From Streptomyces mobaraensis (GTDB lineage Bacteria; Actinomycetota; Actinomycetes; Streptomycetales; Streptomycetaceae), in contig NZ_CP083590.1 of the NCBI RefSeq assembly GCF_020099395.1, positions 2,976,001 through 3,040,000 on the forward strand: a stretch of DNA of 64,000 bases. The letters run 5' to 3'. The translations under genes were made by a program, and so were the position numbers. The notes beneath the pieces were generated by a model. It was not told the origin of the DNA. It made no database searches and saw only the letters and a program-made list of their open reading frames with translations. This document shows positions 10,357 through 19,045 of the stretch, one piece after another. Within the stretch, counting starts at the first letter, position 1, and each line of letters begins with the position of its first letter.

Positions 10357-12740
10357 CGCGCCCCTCCCCCGGTGGATGCCGTCCGGGTGCTCGCTCCTGC
10401 TTCCACCATCTCCCCTTCGCCAGGCGGGTGTTGTATGCCGTGCTCCTCGTCGTCCAGGCCCAGGAGCAGCCGCATCGTGGGCAGTACGGCCGCCGCGCGC
10501 TCCGGGTCCCAGGCCGGTGCGGCGCGTCCGCGTGCCGGGCCGGTGGCCGGGCCGTTTCTGACGCGTTCGCCGATCGCGCGGCGGAGGGCCGGCTCGTGCT
10601 CCGAGAAGGTGCGGCGGAGCAGGGGCAGGACGTCGGTGAACGCGCCGGCGGGGATGCCGGTGAGCCAGGTGTCGATCAGGCCGAGCAGCCGCTCGTCGTG
10701 AAGGAGCAGCAGCCCGCCGCCGGGCTCGGTGCCGCCGGTGAACCCCTCGATCCAGGCCGCCGCGTCGGCGGGAGCCACGGCGGGTGAGAGGGCGCGGCCC
10801 AGGAGCCGGGCGGTCCGGTCGGCGGTCAGCGTGCCCTCGTCGAGCAGGAGACGGGCCGCCCGGCCGCGCACTTCTCCGGGGAGGTGTTCGCGTTCGGCGA
10901 GGACGGTGAGCGTCGCCGTCCAGCGGTCGCCGACGCCGGGGCGTTCCAGGAGGGCCACCGCCCGGTGGACGGCGTCGACATGGCCCCTCATCGCCCGCGC
11001 GGCGTCGTGGTCGAGCCCGGCGCAGGCGGCGGGGAGACCGACGGAGATCCGGTCGGCGAGGCCGGCCGCCACGTCGTCGAGGGCCGCGGTGTCCGTGCGG
11101 CGCACATCCCCGTAGCGCACCGAGCGGACCAGGGCGGGCAGGGCCTCGGCGAGGTGGCCGACGTCCGTGTCGAGGGCGGCGCGGTCGGCGAGGGCGCCCA
11201 GGACGGCGGGGAGGGCGGCGGGCAGCGCGGCGAGCAGGCACCGTTCCGCCAGGGTGGTGAGGTCGGCGAGGCCGTCCGCCTCGTGTGCGGCGGCTTCCAC
11301 GCGGGCGGTCGCGGCGGCTTCGACGGTGGTGCCCCAGACGCCCGCTTCGGCGAGCCGGACGGCCAGTTCCGGCTGCCAGGACAGGCGCCATGTCTCGCGG
11401 AAGGTGCCACGGCCGGCGCGCGAGGCGAGGGGTGTGCCCCAGTCGACGTCGAGGAGCCGGAGGCGGTGCAGCAGCCGGCTCCGCTCGGTGTCGGTGTTCT
11501 TGCGGAGGTCCAACTCCTTTTCTTTCACGCCCGCTTCGGGTGTGAGGCGCAGGGTGCGCTGGAGGCGCGTGAGGTCGCGCTGGAGTGGTGTGGCGGGTGC
11601 GGTGTCGGGGACCTCGCCGAGGTCGTCGCCGATGACGAGCCGGTCGCGCACCAGGTCGAGCGGCACGTCCGAGCCGTCGCACAGCACGGCGCGCACGGCG
11701 TCGATTGTCTCGGTGAGGCCGGGGAGCGGCCGGCCGCGGAGGGCGGCGAGCGTGTCGGCGAGCCGGACGGACTCGATGACGTGCGCGGACGAGACCGGCC
11801 GGCCCTCCTCGCGCAACAGCCGGGCGACCGTGGACATCCAGCGTTCGACCGGGCGGTCCGGGGCCGCGTACAGGTGGGCGTACCAGCCGGGCGAGGCGAT
11901 CCCGGCGCCGTAACCGCTGCTCCGGGCGAGACGGCGGTGGGTCCAGGGCACCCAGGAGATCTCCGTCCTGACCTTCGGCAGCCCCTTGAGCGTCCGCCGG
12001 TCGGCGGTGACGGGACGCCGGACCGCCAGGGCGGGCACGTGCCAGGCGCCGCAGACGACGGCGACCTCGTGCCCGAACTCCTTGACCGCGTCGCGGAGCC
12101 GCAGCCGCATGTGGGCCTCCCGTACGGCGTCGTCGCGCGGGTTCGGCGGCCCGCCTTCCGCCGACGGCGCTTCACCGCCCGGCGGCGCGTCCTCCGGTGC
12201 GGAGCGCAGCGCGGCCATGGCCTCGGCGACGGCCCGGAAGGGTCCGAGGGGATCGTCACCGGGCCCGCCGTCGCCCGGCCGGACGGCGCCGCGGTGCTCG
12301 ACGGCGTCCTCCCACCAGCGCTCGGGGTCGTCGTGGCCCGCGGCCCCGGCCAGCAGGGCGAGCGGGTCGGGTGGCGGCCCGGCCGCGCCGTCCGGCCCGT
12401 CCCGGCCGGCCGTTCCCCGCGCGGCGATGGTGTGGGCGGCGGGCAGGTCGATGAACCGCACCTCGGCGCCGTGGGCGAGGGCCCAGCGGATGGCGGCCCA
12501 CTCCGGCGAGAAGGCGGCGAACGGCCAGAAGGCGGCCCGGCCGGGATCGTCGGCGGCGTGAGCGAGCAGCGCGACCGGGGGCCGCATGCCCTCGTCCGCC
12601 GCACAATGGACGATCCTGTCGGCCTCGGGCGGGCCCTCGACGAGCACCGCGCGGGGCCGCAGCCGCTCCAGCGCGGCGCGCACGGCCCGCGCGGAACCGG
12701 GTCCGTGGTGGCGGACGCCCAGCAGGGCGGGCGCGTTCAT
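10353..12740 (-). CDS. DUF5682 protein, TIKI/TraB-like motifs (YehM-like)
   Basis: A 795-residue protein between the MoxR and vWA genes, overlapping both by ATGA. It starts MNAPALLGVRHHGPGSARA, followed by RAVLVEGPPEAD, and near residue 230 has AVVCGAWHVPAL. The order GxxHH, then a buried Glu after a hydrophobic strand, then GxxH resembles the metal-binding motifs of the TraB/TIKI and EreA/ChaN families, so a metal-dependent hydrolase is possible; that is my inference, not a known activity. The rest is mostly helical. In E. coli the comparable gene appears to be yehM. Confidence 0.8.
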   Translation of the reverse strand: MNAPALLGVRHHGPGSARAVRAALERLRPRAVLVEGPPEADRIVHCAADEGMRPPVALLAHAADDPGRAAFWPFAAFSPEWAAIRWALAHGAEVRFIDLPAAHTIAARGTAGRDGPDGAAGPPPDPLALLAGAAGHDDPERWWEDAVEHRGAVRPGDGGPGDDPLGPFRAVAEAMAALRSAPEDAPPGGEAPSAEGGPPNPRDDAVREAHMRLRLRDAVKEFGHEVAVVCGAWHVPALAVRRPVTADRRTLKGLPKVRTEISWVPWTHRRLARSSGYGAGIASPGWYAHLYAAPDRPVERWMSTVARLLREEGRPVSSAHVIESVRLADTLAALRGRPLPGLTETIDAVRAVLCDGSDVPLDLVRDRLVIGDDLGEVPDTAPATPLQRDLTRLQRTLRLTPEAGVKEKELDLRKNTDTERSRLLHRLRLLDVDWGTPLASRAGRGTFRETWRLSWQPELAVRLAEAGVWGTTVEAAATARVEAAAHEADGLADLTTLAERCLLAALPAALPAVLGALADRAALDTDVGHLAEALPALVRSVRYGDVRRTDTAALDDVAAGLADRISVGLPAACAGLDHDAARAMRGHVDAVHRAVALLERPGVGDRWTATLTVLAEREHLPGEVRGRAARLLLDEGTLTADRTARLLGRALSPAVAPADAAAWIEGFTGGTEPGGGLLLLHDERLLGLIDTWLTGIPAGAFTDVLPLLRRTFSEHEPALRRAIGERVRNGPATGPARGRAAPAWDPERAAAVLPTMRLLLGLDDEEHGIQHPPGEGEMVEAGASTRTASTGGGAR

Positions 12741-13933
12741 GACGACACCTCGCGGCAGGCGCGGTAGAAGTCCTGCCAGCCGTCCCGCTCCCGGACGACC
12801 GTCTCCAGGTACTCGTGCCAGACCGTGCGGTCCGACGCCGGGTCGCGGACGACCGCCCCGAGGACGCCGGCCGCGACGTCCCCGGCGCGCAGCACACCGT
12901 CGCCGAAGTGCGCGGCCAGCGCCAGGCCGCCAGTGACCACGGAGATCGCCTCGGCCGTGGAGAGTGTCCCGGAGGGCGATTTGAGTCTGGTCCGGCCGTC
13001 CGCCGTCACCCCGCCGCGCAGTTCGCGGAAGACGGTGACGACCCGGCGGATCTCGTCCGCGCCGCCCGGCGCGGCCGGCAGGTCGAGGGAGCGGCCGATC
13101 TGGTCGACGCGCCGCACGACGATGTCGACCTCGTCCTCGTGCGTGGCGGGGAGCGGCAGGACCACGGTGTTGAAGCGGCGGCGCAGGGCGCTGGACAGCT
13201 CGTTGACGCCGCGGTCGCGGTCGTTGGCCGTGGCGATGAGGTTGAAGCCGCGCACGGCCTGGACCTCCTCGCCGAGCTCGGGAACGGGCAGGGTCTTCTC
13301 GGACAGCACCGTGATCAACGAGTCCTGCACGTCGGCGGGGATGCGGGTCAGTTCCTCGACCCGGGCGGTCATGCCCTGGGCCATGGCCCGCATGACGGGA
13401 CTGGGCACGAGGGCGTCCCGACTGGGCCCGTGCGCCAGCAGCCGGGCGTAGTCCCAGCCGTAGCGGACGGCCTCCTCGGCCGTGCCGGCCGTGCCCTGGA
13501 CGAGGAGGGTGGAGTCCCCGCTGACGGCCGCGGCCAGATGTTCGGACACCCAGGTCTTGGCGGTGCCGGGAACGCCGAGGAGCAGCAGCGCCCGGTCCGT
13601 GGCCAGGGTGGTCACGGCGACCTCGACAACCCGCCGCGGGCCCACGTACTTCGGGGTGATCACCGTGCCGTCGGGCAGCACTCCGCCGAGCAGGTAGGTG
13701 GCGACGGCCCACGGCGACAGCCGCCAGCGCTCGGGCCGGGGCCGGTCGTCCGCCGCCGCCAGGGCCGCCAGCTCGCCGGCGAACGCCGTTTCCGCGTGCG
13801 GGCGGATGACTTCGGCGGCGGGCGTCTCGTGGGTGGGAGGTGTCTCGTGGGCGGCAGGTGTCTCGTGGGTGGTGGACGCGTCGGTGGTGACAGGCGCGTC
13901 GGTGGGTACGAAGCGGTTTCCGGGCACGGTCAC
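12737..13933 (-). CDS. MoxR-family AAA+ ATPase (YehL-like)
   Basis: First gene of the MoxR-DUF5682-vWA operon. From the GTG at 13933, with GAGGGGG six bases upstream, it has 398 residues. Residues 22-40 are a short THETPAA repeat. Walker A is GVPGTAKT (120-127), sensor 1 is in NLIATANDRD (231-240) and the SSALRRRFN segment follows with the arginines expected for the finger region. MoxR ATPases work as chaperone-like machines with vWA partners; the one coupled to DUF5682 and SWIM genes is the YehL subgroup. The promoter region holds a PafBC-type motif. Substrates are unknown. Confidence 0.88.
   Translation of the reverse strand: MTVPGNRFVPTDAPVTTDASTTHETPAAHETPPTHETPAAEVIRPHAETAFAGELAALAAADDRPRPERWRLSPWAVATYLLGGVLPDGTVITPKYVGPRRVVEVAVTTLATDRALLLLGVPGTAKTWVSEHLAAAVSGDSTLLVQGTAGTAEEAVRYGWDYARLLAHGPSRDALVPSPVMRAMAQGMTARVEELTRIPADVQDSLITVLSEKTLPVPELGEEVQAVRGFNLIATANDRDRGVNELSSALRRRFNTVVLPLPATHEDEVDIVVRRVDQIGRSLDLPAAPGGADEIRRVVTVFRELRGGVTADGRTRLKSPSGTLSTAEAISVVTGGLALAAHFGDGVLRAGDVAAGVLGAVVRDPASDRTVWHEYLETVVRERDGWQDFYRACREVSS
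13818..13877. repeat. Short tandem repeat in the N-terminus of the MoxR gene
   Basis: Degenerate copies of gtctcgtgggtggcag encode THETPAA-like units (residues 22-40). It sits before the conserved ATPase region, so it probably forms a loose linker. Confidence 0.7.
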
Positions 13934-13969
13934 AAGTCCCCCTCGTCGTGCGGTCCGGGAAGTGACTCC

Positions 13970-13992
13970 ACCCTGCACCACACCACTGACAA
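13970..13992 (-). promoter_or_regulatory. RecA-NDp (PafBC-type) promoter of the MoxR operon, one -10 mismatch
   Basis: On the minus strand TTGTCAGTG (13984-13992) is followed by eight bases and CAGGGT (13970-13975). The DNA-damage consensus is tTGTCRGTG-N8-TAnnnT; only the first -10 base differs. It lies about 37 bases upstream of the GTG at 13933. Confidence 0.65.
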
Positions 13993-14039
13993 TCGCCCTC
14001 GGCCGCAACGAAGCCCCAGGTCAGGGCGATTGTCAGTGG
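13983..14039. promoter_or_regulatory. 17-bp perfect inverted repeat joining the two divergent DNA-damage promoters
   Basis: Arms 13983-13999 and 14023-14039 are perfect inverted copies, 23 bases apart. Each contains the TTGTCAGTG element plus eight flanking bases (agggcgat), so the two promoters fire away from each other. Confidence 0.85.
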
Positions 14040-14052
14040 GGGGACCTACCGT
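14030..14052 (+). promoter_or_regulatory. RecA-NDp (PafBC-type) promoter of the SWIM gene
   Basis: TTGTCAGTG (14030-14038), eight bases, then TACCGT (14047-14052): an exact match to tTGTCRGTG-N8-TAnnnT. The ATG at 14060 begins about 7 bases after the -10, so the mRNA is probably leaderless. Confidence 0.8.
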
Positions 14053-14059
14053 CGATGAC

Positions 14060-15412
14060 ATGAATCCGCAGGGGGAACACCGGACGGCGGACCAGACGCT
14101 CGCGCCGCCACGCGACTCCGCGTCGCGCACGGCGGGCGGCAGGCTCGCGACGCCGGGATCGTGGTCGGGGACGGGAGCGCGCCCGGACGCGGTGTGGGGG
14201 GAGTGCGCGGGCGGCGGCGGCCGGACGTACCGGACCGTCGTCGACACCTCGGACGCCAACAGACCGAGCTGCGCGTGCAGTTGTTCAAGCCGCGAGGTGC
14301 CGTGCAAGCACGCGGTGGGGTTGCTGCTGCTGTGGGCGGCGGGTCACGAGTCCGTCCGGCCTGCCGAGGAGCCGCCGCCGTGGGCGCACGAGTGGCTGGA
14401 GGGGCGTCGGAGACGGCGGGCCTCTCCGTCTGCGGTCCGCCCTCCCGCCGCGTCGGCGCCGTCCGATCGCCGGGCGGCGAACCGGGCGCTCCGAATCGCC
14501 GAGGGCGCCGAGGAGTTGGAGCGTCGGCTCGCCGATCTGGTGCACGGCGGCCTCGCCGGTTCCGGCGGCGGCGCACGGGAGGAGTGGGACCGTGCCGCCG
14601 CCCGCATGGTCGACGCCCAGGCACCCGGACTCGCCGCGGTCGCCCGCGAGTTGGGCTCACTGCCCGCCGCGGGTCCGGACTGGGCCTCACGGCTGCTGGA
14701 GGAGTGCGCGCTCCTGCATACGCTCAACCGCGCGTACGCGCGCGTCGACCGGCTGCCCGCCGGACTGGCCGCGACCGTACGCGCCCGCGTCGGCATCACC
14801 GTGGACTCGGCCGCACTGTCGGCCTCCGCGCCACCCGTCCGGGACGAGTGGCTGGTCCTCTCGCAGGACGACACCTCCGACGACAACAGCCTCATCACGC
14901 GGCGCATCCGGCTCCAGGGGAGACACACCGGCCGCGCGGCGCTGCTGCTGTCCTACGGAGCGGCCGGCCGGACGCCCGGCCTCTCGCTCCCGGTCGGCTT
15001 CTCCCTCGACGCCGACCTGGTCTTCCATCCCGCCGCCGTGCCGCTGCGCGCCGTCCTCGGAACGCGCCACGGCGACCCGGAGCCCGCCGCCGGACCGCCG
15101 CCGGGCGTGGGCGTCGAGGCCGCCCTCGCCGCCTACGGGACGGCGCTGCGCGACGACCCGTGGCTCGACGCGTGGCCGGTGGTCCTCGACGGGGTGGTCC
15201 CCCTGCCCGATCCCGATATCGGCCGCCGGCTGGCCGACGCGGAGGGGGACGCCGCGCTGGCCGTCGACGCGCGCCGCACCGACGAATCGGGCTGGTGGCG
15301 GCTGGTGGCGGTGGCCGCGGGCAGGCCCGTACGGGTCTTCGGCGAGTGCGGGCACCGCGGGTTCGCGCCCCTGGCCGTCTGGGCGCCGGAGTTGATCTCC
15401 CTACGGCGCTGA
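14060..15412 (+). CDS. SWIM zinc-finger protein (YehQ-like)
   Basis: A 450-residue protein divergent from the MoxR operon. The SWIM motif CxCx6CxH is C73, C75, C82, H84 in CSCSSREVPCKH, followed by AVGLLLLWAAG. SWIM domains bind zinc and are found in DNA-linked proteins; the rest of the protein has no recognised catalytic domain. Residues 100-115 are Arg-rich. The ATG lies directly after an exact PafBC-type promoter, so leaderless translation after DNA damage is predicted. Followed by DUF5691 62 bases downstream, probably co-transcribed. E. coli YehQ is the likely counterpart. Confidence 0.85.
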   Translation: MNPQGEHRTADQTLAPPRDSASRTAGGRLATPGSWSGTGARPDAVWGECAGGGGRTYRTVVDTSDANRPSCACSCSSREVPCKHAVGLLLLWAAGHESVRPAEEPPPWAHEWLEGRRRRRASPSAVRPPAASAPSDRRAANRALRIAEGAEELERRLADLVHGGLAGSGGGAREEWDRAAARMVDAQAPGLAAVARELGSLPAAGPDWASRLLEECALLHTLNRAYARVDRLPAGLAATVRARVGITVDSAALSASAPPVRDEWLVLSQDDTSDDNSLITRRIRLQGRHTGRAALLLSYGAAGRTPGLSLPVGFSLDADLVFHPAAVPLRAVLGTRHGDPEPAAGPPPGVGVEAALAAYGTALRDDPWLDAWPVVLDGVVPLPDPDIGRRLADAEGDAALAVDARRTDESGWWRLVAVAAGRPVRVFGECGHRGFAPLAVWAPELISLRR

Positions 15413-15474
15413 CCAAGCGGACCGGTCCGCCTCTCCCGCCCTCTTCCGCCCGCGCCACCTGAGAAAGGTCACCC

Positions 15475-17163
15475 ATGAACGCATCCGGCCCCGAGGCTCC
15501 GCCCACGGACGTCCCCTGGGACGATCTCGTCACCGCCGCCCTGATCGGTACGGGCCGCCGCGGCACACCGGCCGGGCCACGCCCCGGGCAGGACCCCGCC
15601 CTCGCCCTGCTGGACGCCGCCGCCCTCCACACCGTGCGACGCCGTGCCGCCGCCCTGCCCGTCGCCGCGGGAAAACGTCCCGAGCCCGCGCCTCCCGATC
15701 CCCGCCCGCCGCTTCCCGGGGCCGCCCAACGACGGCTGGCGCTGCTCCTCGGCGAGCGCGCCGGCGCCGGGGACCGGCGCCGGACGGCGGCCCCCGACCT
15801 CGTCGAACTGCTCCCCCAGTGGCTGACCGCCGCCAACGCGCACGGCTACCGCCCTCCGGACATCCTGCTGCCCGGTCTCCTCGACGCCGCGCGGGCCCGG
15901 ACCGACCTCCGTCCCGAGGCGCTGGCCTTCGCCGGACCCCGCGGACGGTGGCTGGCCCGCCTCAACCCGCAGTGGGCGTACGTGCTCCGTTCCCATCCGC
16001 CGGGTTCGGCGGCGGCCTCCTCCGGCTCACCGGACGCCGTCGGCCTCGTCGGACTGCGCCGCGTGTGGCGGGAGGGCCTGTTCGCCGACCGTCTGGCCGC
16101 CCTCACCGCGGTCCGGCGGCGCGACCCGGCGGCCGGGCGCGAGCTGCTGGCCGGCACCTGGACCACCGAACGGGCCGAGGACCGGCAGGCGTTCCTCGGC
16201 GCGCTGCGCGACGGGCTCTCCCCGGACGACGAGCCGTTCCTCGAGGCGGCCCTGTCGGACCGGGGCCGCTCCGTCCGGGCCATGGCCGCCGAACTCCTCG
16301 GCCGACTGCCCGGTTCCGCCCTGACGGCCCGGATGACCGCCCGGGCCCGCACGTGCGTCGCGCTCGACCAGGGCGTCGTCGTGGTCGAGGCCCCGCACGA
16401 GTGCGACGACGGGATGCGGCGGGACGGCATCACGGCCAGACCCCCGTCGGGGCGCGGCGCGCGGTCCTGGTGGCTGAGCGGGATCGTGGAGGCCACACCG
16501 CTGTCCGTCTGGCCGGCCCGGCTGGGCGTCCCCGGCGCCGCCGAGGCGGTTGCGCTGCCCGTCGCCGACGGCTGGCGGCCCGACCTGCACGCGGCCTGGT
16601 GCCGCGCCGCCGTCCGGCAGCGGGACGCGGCCTGGGCCCGGGCCCTGCTCGGCCCCGCCACGGCGCCCCCGGCCCCCGAGGGATCGCCCGGGCGGGACCC
16701 GGCCCGGCTGCTCACCGTCCTCCCCGCGGCCGAACGGGCCGACTGGGTAGCAAGGTTCGTCGCCGCCCACGGACTGTCGGACGCGTTCCGGCTGATCGGA
16801 GTCTGCGCGGTGCCCTGGGCCGAACCGCTCGGGCTGGCCGTGGTGGACGCCCTGGAGACCGCCCGGGACGCGGGCGGCTACCCCTGGAGCTTCAGCGGCG
16901 TCATGGGCCTGGCCGAGCGCTGCCTCGACCCGGACCAGGCCGACCGGCTGGCCGTGCCGGCCGGTACCGGAGGCGTCCCGCGCGAGGACGCCACCCCGCC
17001 CGGGGCGACGGGTTACTGGGCGGAGGCGTTCCAGCGGCTCGCCGGAACGCTCCGGCTGCGCGCCGTCATGCGGGCGGAGCTGGCGGGTGACGCACACCCG
17101 GCCGGCTCCGCCGGAGGGAACCACTTGCTCAGGCCCCGGCGGCCTGGCGGACGTTGGCGTTGA
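15475..17163 (+). CDS. DUF5691 family protein
   Basis: A 562-residue protein starting [18 protein letters not shown] after a short leader, with GAAAGG seven bases before the ATG. The mid region (residues 190-280: [39 protein letters not shown]) reads like HEAT-type helical repeats. It always seems to travel with SWIM, MoxR and vWA genes; function is unknown. The gene overlaps the end of the opposed icmB gene by 35 bases, and its last 15-20 residues ([12 protein letters not shown]) look like a recent run-on rather than a conserved end. Confidence 0.82.
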   Translation: MNASGPEAPPTDVPWDDLVTAALIGTGRRGTPAGPRPGQDPALALLDAAALHTVRRRAAALPVAAGKRPEPAPPDPRPPLPGAAQRRLALLLGERAGAGDRRRTAAPDLVELLPQWLTAANAHGYRPPDILLPGLLDAARARTDLRPEALAFAGPRGRWLARLNPQWAYVLRSHPPGSAAASSGSPDAVGLVGLRRVWREGLFADRLAALTAVRRRDPAAGRELLAGTWTTERAEDRQAFLGALRDGLSPDDEPFLEAALSDRGRSVRAMAAELLGRLPGSALTARMTARARTCVALDQGVVVVEAPHECDDGMRRDGITARPPSGRGARSWWLSGIVEATPLSVWPARLGVPGAAEAVALPVADGWRPDLHAAWCRAAVRQRDAAWARALLGPATAPPAPEGSPGRDPARLLTVLPAAERADWVARFVAAHGLSDAFRLIGVCAVPWAEPLGLAVVDALETARDAGGYPWSFSGVMGLAERCLDPDQADRLAVPAGTGGVPREDATPPGATGYWAEAFQRLAGTLRLRAVMRAELAGDAHPAGSAGGNHLLRPRRPGGRWR

Positions 17164-17542
17164 CCCACTCGACGATCGACGTCGTCGTCGCCCCCGGCGT
17201 GAAGATCGCCGCCACTCCCAGCTCCTTGAGCGGCGGGATGTCGGCCTCCGGGATGATGCCGCCGCCGAACACCTTGATGTCCTCGGCGTCGCGCTCCTTC
17301 AGCAGCTCGATCACCTTGGCGAACAGGGTGTTGTGCGCGCCGGACAGGATGGACAGGCCGATCGCGTCGGCGTCCTCCTGGATCGCGGTGTCGACGATCT
17401 GCTCGGGGGTCTGGTGAAGCCCGGTGTAGATGACCTCCATGCCGGCGTCCCGCAGCGCACGTGCGATGACCTTGGCCCCGCGATCGTGTCCGTCGAGCCC
17501 CGGCTTGGCCACCACCACACGGATCGGACCGGTCACTCCCAT
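17129..17542 (-). CDS. icmB: Isobutyryl-CoA mutase small (B12-binding) subunit
   Basis: A 137-residue stand-alone cobalamin-binding domain. The DxHxxG motif that ligates B12 is DGHDRG (17-22), and [10 protein letters not shown] and [11 protein letters not shown] complete the fold. Together with a large IcmA-type subunit encoded elsewhere it converts isobutyryl-CoA and n-butyryl-CoA, feeding precursors to polyketides and branched-chain catabolism. The start at 17542 is favoured over the ATG at 17554 because GGAGG lies five bases upstream of it. The small size, single domain and location near sucCD match icmB of other streptomycetes. Confidence 0.85.
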   Translation of the reverse strand: MGVTGPIRVVVAKPGLDGHDRGAKVIARALRDAGMEVIYTGLHQTPEQIVDTAIQEDADAIGLSILSGAHNTLFAKVIELLKERDAEDIKVFGGGIIPEADIPPLKELGVAAIFTPGATTTSIVEWVNANVRQAAGA

Positions 17543-17912
17543 CACTGCCTCCATGTACGACTGCCGTCAGCCGGCCGCGAGGATCCCGTGCCGAACGGGC
17601 CCGGGTGTGAACGAACGTTATCCACAGCATCCCGCAAGCGGTCGTTTCGCGGTGCGGAGGGAGGGGGAAATCACACGTGGGACATCACGTTCGCCGCGAC
17701 CCGCGCCCCTCTCCCGCCCGCCACGTGCCGTACAGCCGCCCGGCCGTGGCGCCAAGGAGCCCGGCGCGGGCCGCGAAGGGGAGCCTCGACGAGGTCTGCC
17801 GTGCCGCCGCCGACAGCCGCTCGGCGGCGGCGTCCCGGCAGCCGGCGCACAGCTGCCCATGAGGGCACACGGGGGACAGGGCTTCGGCCTGTGTGCCGTT
17901 CGGAGGTCGACC
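17543..17912. other. Intergenic region between icmB and the lipase gene
   Basis: Divergent promoter region. At 17601-17625 there is tgtgaacgaacgtt followed by a single TTATCCACA DnaA-box-like word. A minus-strand frame (17685-17870) with high third-position GC is listed separately as a doubtful small gene. Confidence 0.5.
17685..17870 (-). CDS. Possible small Cys-rich protein, doubtful
   Basis: A 61-residue frame starting GTG at 17870 begins MCPHGQLCAGCRDAA, with a CPHGxxCxxC pattern that could bind zinc, then an alanine-rich helix. Third-position GC is about 90 percent, as in real genes here, but no ribosome site is visible, and overlapping frames on both strands are also open. It may be a chance frame. 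Confidence 0.25.
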   Translation of the reverse strand: MCPHGQLCAGCRDAAAERLSAAARQTSSRLPFAARAGLLGATAGRLYGTWRAGEGRGSRRT

Positions 17913-18779
17913 ATGGGGGCCTTGCCCGCCTTATCCCTTGTCTCCGGAGCTCTGGTCTCCGGGGCTTCGCCATCCACCGGTTCCGGCGCCCCGCGGCCGT
18001 CGGCCGCGCTGGTCCGGTCCACGGCGCTGGAGCTGGTCATCCTGGCCTGCCACACGCTGCTGTACCCGACGGGCGTCACCCAGGAGCGTCATCCACCGCC
18101 CCTCGCCACGCCACTGGCACCCATGGAGAAGGACATCACGAACGACCGCGTTCCCGTGCTCCTCCTCCATGGATTCGCCGACAACCGTTCGGTGTTCGTC
18201 CTGCTGCGCCGTTCGCTGCTCCGGCACGGCTGGGGGCACGTGGCCTCGCTCAACCACTCGCTCCTCACCCGCGACATCCGCACCGCCGCCACGGCGCTGA
18301 GCCGGTACGTCGAGGAGTTTCGGGCCCGGACGGGCGCCGAGCGGATCGATGTCGTCGGGCACAGTCTGGGCGGCTTGGTGGCCCGTTACTACGTCCAGCG
18401 GCTGGGGGGTGACGCCCTGGTCCGCCGGCTGGTCACGCTCGGGACGCCGCACGGCGGCACGCGGGTGGCCCCGCCGATGTCGGTGCACCCGCTGGTACGG
18501 CAGATGCGCCCGGGTTCCGGAGTCATCAGGGAGCTGGCCGCGCCGGCCCCCGGCTGCCGGACGCGCTTCGTCGGTTTCTGGAGCGATCTGGACCAGGTGA
18601 TGGTCCCCGTGGAGACGGCCCGTCTCGACCATCCGGACCTGATGGTGCGGAACATCCGCGTCAGCGGCGTCGGCCACCTCGCCCTCCCCGTCCACCCGGC
18701 CGTGGTGGCGGGCATCCGGCAGGCGCTGGCGTCGCGGGACGGGAGCGAGGACGACGCCGGGCGGGTATCCGTGGCATGA
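17913..18779 (+). CDS. Lipase/esterase, alpha/beta hydrolase
   Basis: A 288-residue hydrolase starting at the ATG at 17913, with GGAGGT six bases upstream. An N-terminal hydrophobic part (SALELVILACHTLLYPTG-like) precedes the catalytic domain. PVLLLHGFADNRS (81-93) gives the oxyanion strand, GHSLGG (149-154) the nucleophile elbow with Ser151, and VSGVGHLALPVHP the catalytic His. WSDLDQVMVP holds a likely acid residue. It resembles the small secreted or membrane-tethered lipases common in Streptomyces. No partner gene is adjacent. Confidence 0.85.
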   Translation: MGALPALSLVSGALVSGASPSTGSGAPRPSAALVRSTALELVILACHTLLYPTGVTQERHPPPLATPLAPMEKDITNDRVPVLLLHGFADNRSVFVLLRRSLLRHGWGHVASLNHSLLTRDIRTAATALSRYVEEFRARTGAERIDVVGHSLGGLVARYYVQRLGGDALVRRLVTLGTPHGGTRVAPPMSVHPLVRQMRPGSGVIRELAAPAPGCRTRFVGFWSDLDQVMVPVETARLDHPDLMVRNIRVSGVGHLALPVHPAVVAGIRQALASRDGSEDDAGRVSVA

Positions 18780-19045
18780 CTCCGGCGTCGCGTCCACGGG
18801 AACTTCGGCGCCCCTTCGTGTGACGCGCGGAAACCATAGGGCAACCTTTGATCGCACCCCACTTGCCCGATTAATGTCGAACGATTTTCGAACGTCAAAG
18901 CGACTCAGGCGTGCCCCGTCCGCCAAAAGGCGGCTAAATGCCCAGGCTCCCGGCCCACGAAACGTGAGGAAGATTGTGGCCGTCGCATACCGCCGGGTAC
19001 AGTCGCCGCTACTTCTCCTGCTCCCGAGGCGAAATGGAAGTGGTG

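Noticed and set aside
17612..17625. Single TTATCCACA DnaA-box-like word
   Set aside because: Only one box, no cluster, no AT-rich region and no dnaA or dnaN gene nearby. Not an origin.
18870..18895. LexA/SOS box near tcgaacgattttcgaacg
   Set aside because: The half-sites are direct rather than inverted copies with the wrong spacing, and the gene downstream is a wall peptidase.
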